Below, one piece after another: positions 60,986 to 64,000 of a stretch of DNA of 64,000 nt (its first letter is position 1; the number at the start of each line of letters is the position of its first letter). The notes beneath the pieces are model-generated. The model searched no databases. It was not told the DNA's origin and saw nothing but the letters and a program-made list of their open reading frames with translations. Both the position numbers and the translations under genes were made by a program. Origin of the DNA: Panax quinquefolius (lineage: Eukaryota; Streptophyta; Magnoliopsida; Apiales; Araliaceae); NCBI GenBank assembly GCA_020205615.1, contig CM035152.1, positions 112,958,111-113,022,110 on the forward strand, in the 5' to 3' direction.

Positions 60986-61211
60986 CGTTCGGGTTTCAGA
61001 GCTTTAGGGTTAGAAACCTTAGGTGGGATAGACCTTAGGCGATAACCTTAGAACAGAGGGAAACATTGAAAATACAAATAACTCATATAGAGTTCAAAAA
61101 GAGATGAATCGGATAAATTCATCGTCAAACCAAATAAAAGATAACCTATATAAAATTATTGTTTGTTATGTGTATATATTATATGCTAATCAGGATAATT
61201 TATGTGTGTAG

Positions 61212-61859
61212 ATGTATGGTGAAAAAGGATTAGGATACCCTCGGACCGTAAAGAAGGAGCCAATATCAAAGCCAATAGTTGAAATAGAGGCTCATGTTGA
61301 AAGTAACTCGGATGAGTTAGTTATTGTGGAAAACATGGTACCAGATCCGAAAATGGTTGAACTGACAGATAGTGATTCGGACATTAAAGTTGGAGGTGAT
61401 CAAGCATCAACGGAGGTACAGAATCTGAGGAACAAGGTTTCTTCTCTGGAAAAGCTATGGGGAACAGAAAAGCTGTTAAATAGTCAATTGCGAAAAAGCA
61501 TAATAGAAACAATGGAAGAACAAGATAAGCTTAAAATCCAAATTGATCAAATTGGAGCCAAAAGTAACAAATCGTGTGCACCTCCGAGCAAAAAGGGAAA
61601 AAGAAAGATGAATGACCACTATATAGGAAATTTTGATAACAACCAAGGGAACCTTAACCGAATAGAAAAGTGTACAAACTGTGATAAGAAACATGAAGTC
61701 GTATGCAAGAAAGGGGAGAATATTTGCTATAATTACAAACATGAGGGACATTTCTCTCATCATTGTCCTAATCCAAAGCAAGGTGTCTGTTTTAGTTGTG
61801 GGATAGAAGGTCATCAGGCGAAAGGTTGTCCAAGATCAAGAAAAAGGCGTAGTGAATAG
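61212..61859 (+). CDS. B upstream ORF: coiled-coil and zinc-knuckle protein, intact (215 aa)
   Basis: Uninterrupted ORF between PBS and gag. Residues about 1-60: TVKKEPISKPIVEIEAHV, then acidic (ELTDSDSDIK). Residues about 70-120: a heptad-like coiled coil (NLRNKVSSLEKLWGTEKLLN, then EEQDKLKIQIDQIG). Residues about 135-145: basic (SKKGKRKMND). Residues 156-212: three knuckles, CTNCDKKHEVVC, CYNYKHEGHFSHHC (second Cys is Tyr) and CFSCGIEGHQAKGC, then a basic end RSRKRRSE. The knuckle array matches the nucleocapsid end of the gag that follows, so this looks like a second nucleic-acid-binding protein made by duplicating the gag C-terminus onto a coiled coil. It is the only undamaged retroelement protein in the window. 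The Met at 61212 directly follows GTGTGTAG, which could be a splice acceptor. No known function. Confidence 0.75.
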   Translation: MYGEKGLGYPRTVKKEPISKPIVEIEAHVESNSDELVIVENMVPDPKMVELTDSDSDIKVGGDQASTEVQNLRNKVSSLEKLWGTEKLLNSQLRKSIIETMEEQDKLKIQIDQIGAKSNKSCAPPSKKGKRKMNDHYIGNFDNNQGNLNRIEKCTNCDKKHEVVCKKGENICYNYKHEGHFSHHCPNPKQGVCFSCGIEGHQAKGCPRSRKRRSE

Positions 61860-62138
61860 GTAGTATAGGTTCTGTTGTGTAGGTGTGTTTGATGTAATAT
61901 ATGTGATTAGTATGTTTGTGTAATATAATATTCTCAACTTTTGTATAAGTCAAAGCCATAAATCCCGACTTTTATGGTCACAAAGGGATAACAGTATGTG
62001 CCATGCTGTGTAAAGTACTTTGAATTAATTGAATGATTATGAATCTATGTTTGATTAATGAAATAAGTTTGATATGTGAAACTTATATAATAAGGTTTAG
62101 AATGTAAAGAATAATTTATGGTCTTATTTAACCAGATA
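61860..62138 (+). other. B spacer between upstream ORF and gag
   Basis: About 280 bp, AT-rich, no gene. It ends TTATTTAACCAG just before the gag start, a fair splice-acceptor match, so a spliced message could remove the upstream ORF; this is inference. Confidence 0.45.
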
Positions 62139-63254
62139 ATGCTGCCAAGACGTCAAACTCGAAATCAAAGGGCAGAAGAATCTGTCAACAACGCTGGGGG
62201 ACAACAACAAGACCCGATGCAGCACTTTGCAAACATGGTAGCTCAGGCTATGCAACAGGGAATGCCAGCTGCAGGGAACTAGTCAAACAATCGCTTGACG
62301 AACTTCAAGGATTTTAAGGTTGTAGGACCGCCCAAATTTAGTGGTACAACTGACCTTGTAGAAGCCCAAACTTGGGTTAAAGAGATAGAAAAATCATTTA
62401 TGATAGCTAGGGTAGCTGAGGGGCAAAAGACAGCTTTTGCCACCTACATGATGAAGGGTGAGGCAAATTTTTGGTGGGAAGCGAATCAAGCTAGGGCAGG
62501 AGAAGGTGTAGTTACTTGGTCTAGTTTCAAAACTCTATTTTTTGAAAACTATTTCTCATCTAGTATGCAAGCTAGGATGGAGGTGAAGTTTCTGGAATTA
62601 AAGCAGGAGAACATGACTGTTGCGAAATATGCCACAAAGTTTAATGAGTTGGCTAGGAAGGCGAGAAGGTTTGAGCTGGAATTAAAACCCTGGCTCTACA
62701 ATAAGGTGGCGATATTGCAGATAAACACTTTTAAAGCACTCATGTAGAAAGCTATTATAGCTGAGGAGGGGAGTGAGGCCATGAGCCTCTACAACAAGGA
62801 GAAGAAGAACAAAGGCAAAGTCGAGGGAACTGGGAAGGTGGAAATTAATAGTGGAAGTAGGAGTTGTAATGGCAAGAGGAAGGGGAGAAATTTTGGGAAT
62901 TTTTAGGTGAAACAAGAAGGTATGAACAAGAAGCAGGTTGTATAGTGTGGGAATTATGGAAAGAATCACTCCGGCGAGTGTCTGAAAGGAAAATTTGCGT
63001 GTTACAAGTACGGGCAGGAGGGACATATCTCTCCCAACTGCCCTAATCCAAGGATGAACAGTGGGTGTTTCGTGTGTGGGTCAATGGAGCATAAGGTTAA
63101 GGACTGCCCGAAAAGAAGAATGGAGTCAGGAAGCGTAACAACTGGGAAGGGCAGCGGGACTCTGGCAATCACAGGACCAACTTCATCCAGCAAAACGACA
63201 AAATCAATCAAGGGTCTTCAACATGACGGTCCACGATACTGTGGCAGCTGGTAA
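62139..63254 (+). pseudogene. gag: B gag (Tekay-like) with four TAG codons
   Basis: One reading frame of 371 codons from ATG 62139 (MLPRRQTRNQRAEESVNNAG) to TAA 63254. The capsid reads FKDFKVVGPPKFSGTTDLVE, EANFWWEANQARAGEGVVTW, TLFFENYFSSSMQARMEV and KFNELARKARRFELELKP. The nucleocapsid has CGNYGKNHSGEC, CYKYGQEGHISPNC (63000-63041) and CFVCGSMEHKVKDC. In-frame TAGs lie at 62280, 62745, 62904 and 62943; Gln (CAG) fits each by one C-to-T change. In the next frame, 63211-63300 reads RVFNMTVHDTVAAGNGTSGI, the linker that leads into protease in G, and then coding stops. So gag is complete in layout but interrupted, and pol is gone. Confidence 0.82.
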
Positions 63255-63525
63255 TGGAACTTCAGGTATTATTCGTATAACTTTTATTTTCTTATATGCA
63301 TGATTTTCCTATATATAGTAAATTATTTTATAAAGAAATTTTGAAGGAGGAATTTGAGTTCTATTAGAAATCAAATTTGTGTTTAATCAGATAGACAAGC
63401 TTTATGTTGAATAGTTAAAGATCGGTTTGATCGAATTCGATCGAGATCTACTTACAATGACTGTGTATACTATGTACCCTTATATGTATAAGTTTTAAAA
63501 CGGTGATTCCGGGGACAGAATCTTT

Positions 63526-63540
63526 ATAAGGGAGGGTGAA
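63526..63540 (+). other. Polypurine tract of B
   Basis: ATAAGGGAGGGTGAA directly before the 3' LTR, preceded by CCGGGGACAGAATC, a relic of the pol-end motif (CCGAGGACGGAAT in G). Bases 63304-63525 hold no gene. Confidence 0.8.
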
Positions 63541-64000
63541 TGTAACAACCCAATATTTTCTATATAATTAAATCAGAAATTTTGCATATAAATTTATTAT
63601 TATTATTATTATTATTATTTATTTTAAAGGTGGGAATACGTGCAAGGTAAAGTATATGTATTTATGTGATAAATAAAAATTTATTTACAAATAATTTTCT
63701 TAGAATTATTGACCATTATAAATTATTATAAATTATATTTTTATAATTAATTTTTGTAGTAAAAATATTTTTCTTATTTATTTTCCATGAAAATATGATT
63801 ATATATTATTTAAATAATATATGAAAGAATTATTGGAATTATTATAATAAATATTTTATTATATGAATTTTAGTTGATTATTGAGTTAATTATTTTAACT
63901 TAATTATAAGTGTTATATATGCAAGATAAATTAGATATGGAATCTAAACCCTAATTTTGGATTTTGATTAATGAATGAGAATAATAATATAATATTAGTT
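63541..64000 (+). repeat. B 3' LTR, start
   Basis: The first 460 bp, matching 46795-47250 with small differences, including a trinucleotide ATT run (63588-63612) and a shorter TA region. Confidence 0.88.

Larger units (their letters stand above)
46795..64000 (+). mobile_element. Element B: gag-only chromovirus-like element (3' LTR runs off the right edge)
   Basis: Plus strand. 5' LTR 46795-60961, interrupted by C; internal 60962-63540; 3' LTR from 63541. The two LTR starts match (TGTAACAACCC.ATATTTTCTATA, then AT-rich sequence). The LTR without C is about 4.77 kb and the internal region only 2.58 kb. It codes for an upstream zinc-knuckle ORF and gag; the sequence passes from the start of the protease linker to the polypurine tract with no pol. 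It would need pol supplied by another element. Confidence 0.87.

Noticed and set aside
61212..61859. Host CCHC zinc-finger gene captured by B
   Set aside because: The knuckles resemble B's own nucleocapsid (including the CYxY variant) more than a cellular CCHC protein, so an internal duplication is simpler. A database search would settle it.

Overview
The window is plant nuclear DNA made entirely, as far as I can see, of LTR retrotransposons of the Ty3/gypsy (Metaviridae) superfamily. I found no host gene, tRNA, rRNA or CRISPR. The plant assignment rests on Tekay-type chromodomain integrases, a Tat/Ogre-type gag-pol with a G-patch motif and antisense plant-mobile-domain genes, tRNA-Met-like and tRNA-Arg-like primer sites, and very AT-rich LTRs. 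An angiosperm with a large, TE-rich genome is likely; I cannot name the species.

The layout is a nest, read from boundaries and target-site duplications (TSDs). The outermost element seen is G, a minus-strand Tekay chromovirus (35104..46794, continuing off both ends inside other elements). Its 3' LTR was split by H, a plus-strand LTR of another Tekay-like family (9959..11000 and 34398..35103). H was hit by two plus-strand Tat elements: F (3' part only, 4511..9958) and E (11001..34397, TSD AGTAT). F is split by A (1..4510, minus), an almost gutless chromovirus. E is split by D (24705..29110, TSD ATAAT), a solo LTR of A's family. G's 5' LTR was split by B (46795 to beyond the right edge, plus), a gag-only chromovirus. 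B's 5' LTR was in turn split by C (47894..57290, minus, TSD CCTTA), a complete but eroded chromovirus.

No element looks autonomous. E has gag, protease, G-patch, a reverse transcriptase without its core, RNase H remnants and an integrase that has lost one catalytic Asp. Past pol it has two antisense genes: a spliced plant-mobile-domain (PMD) gene and a DUF7745-like gene with a coiled-coil tail. G has an upstream coiled-coil ORF, gag, and a nearly collinear pol with a C-terminal chromodomain, all with stops and frameshifts. B has only two coding units, an intact 215-codon zinc-knuckle ORF and a gag; pol is absent.

The most interesting items are B's upstream zinc-knuckle ORF and its counterpart in G, the antisense PMD/DUF7745 pair in the Tat elements, hairpin-forming tandem repeats inside several LTR families, and a PBS-like fossil inside the Tat LTR. 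A and C also show clustered complex mismatches between LTR copies that look like sequencing error as much as evolution, so their frameshifts need care.
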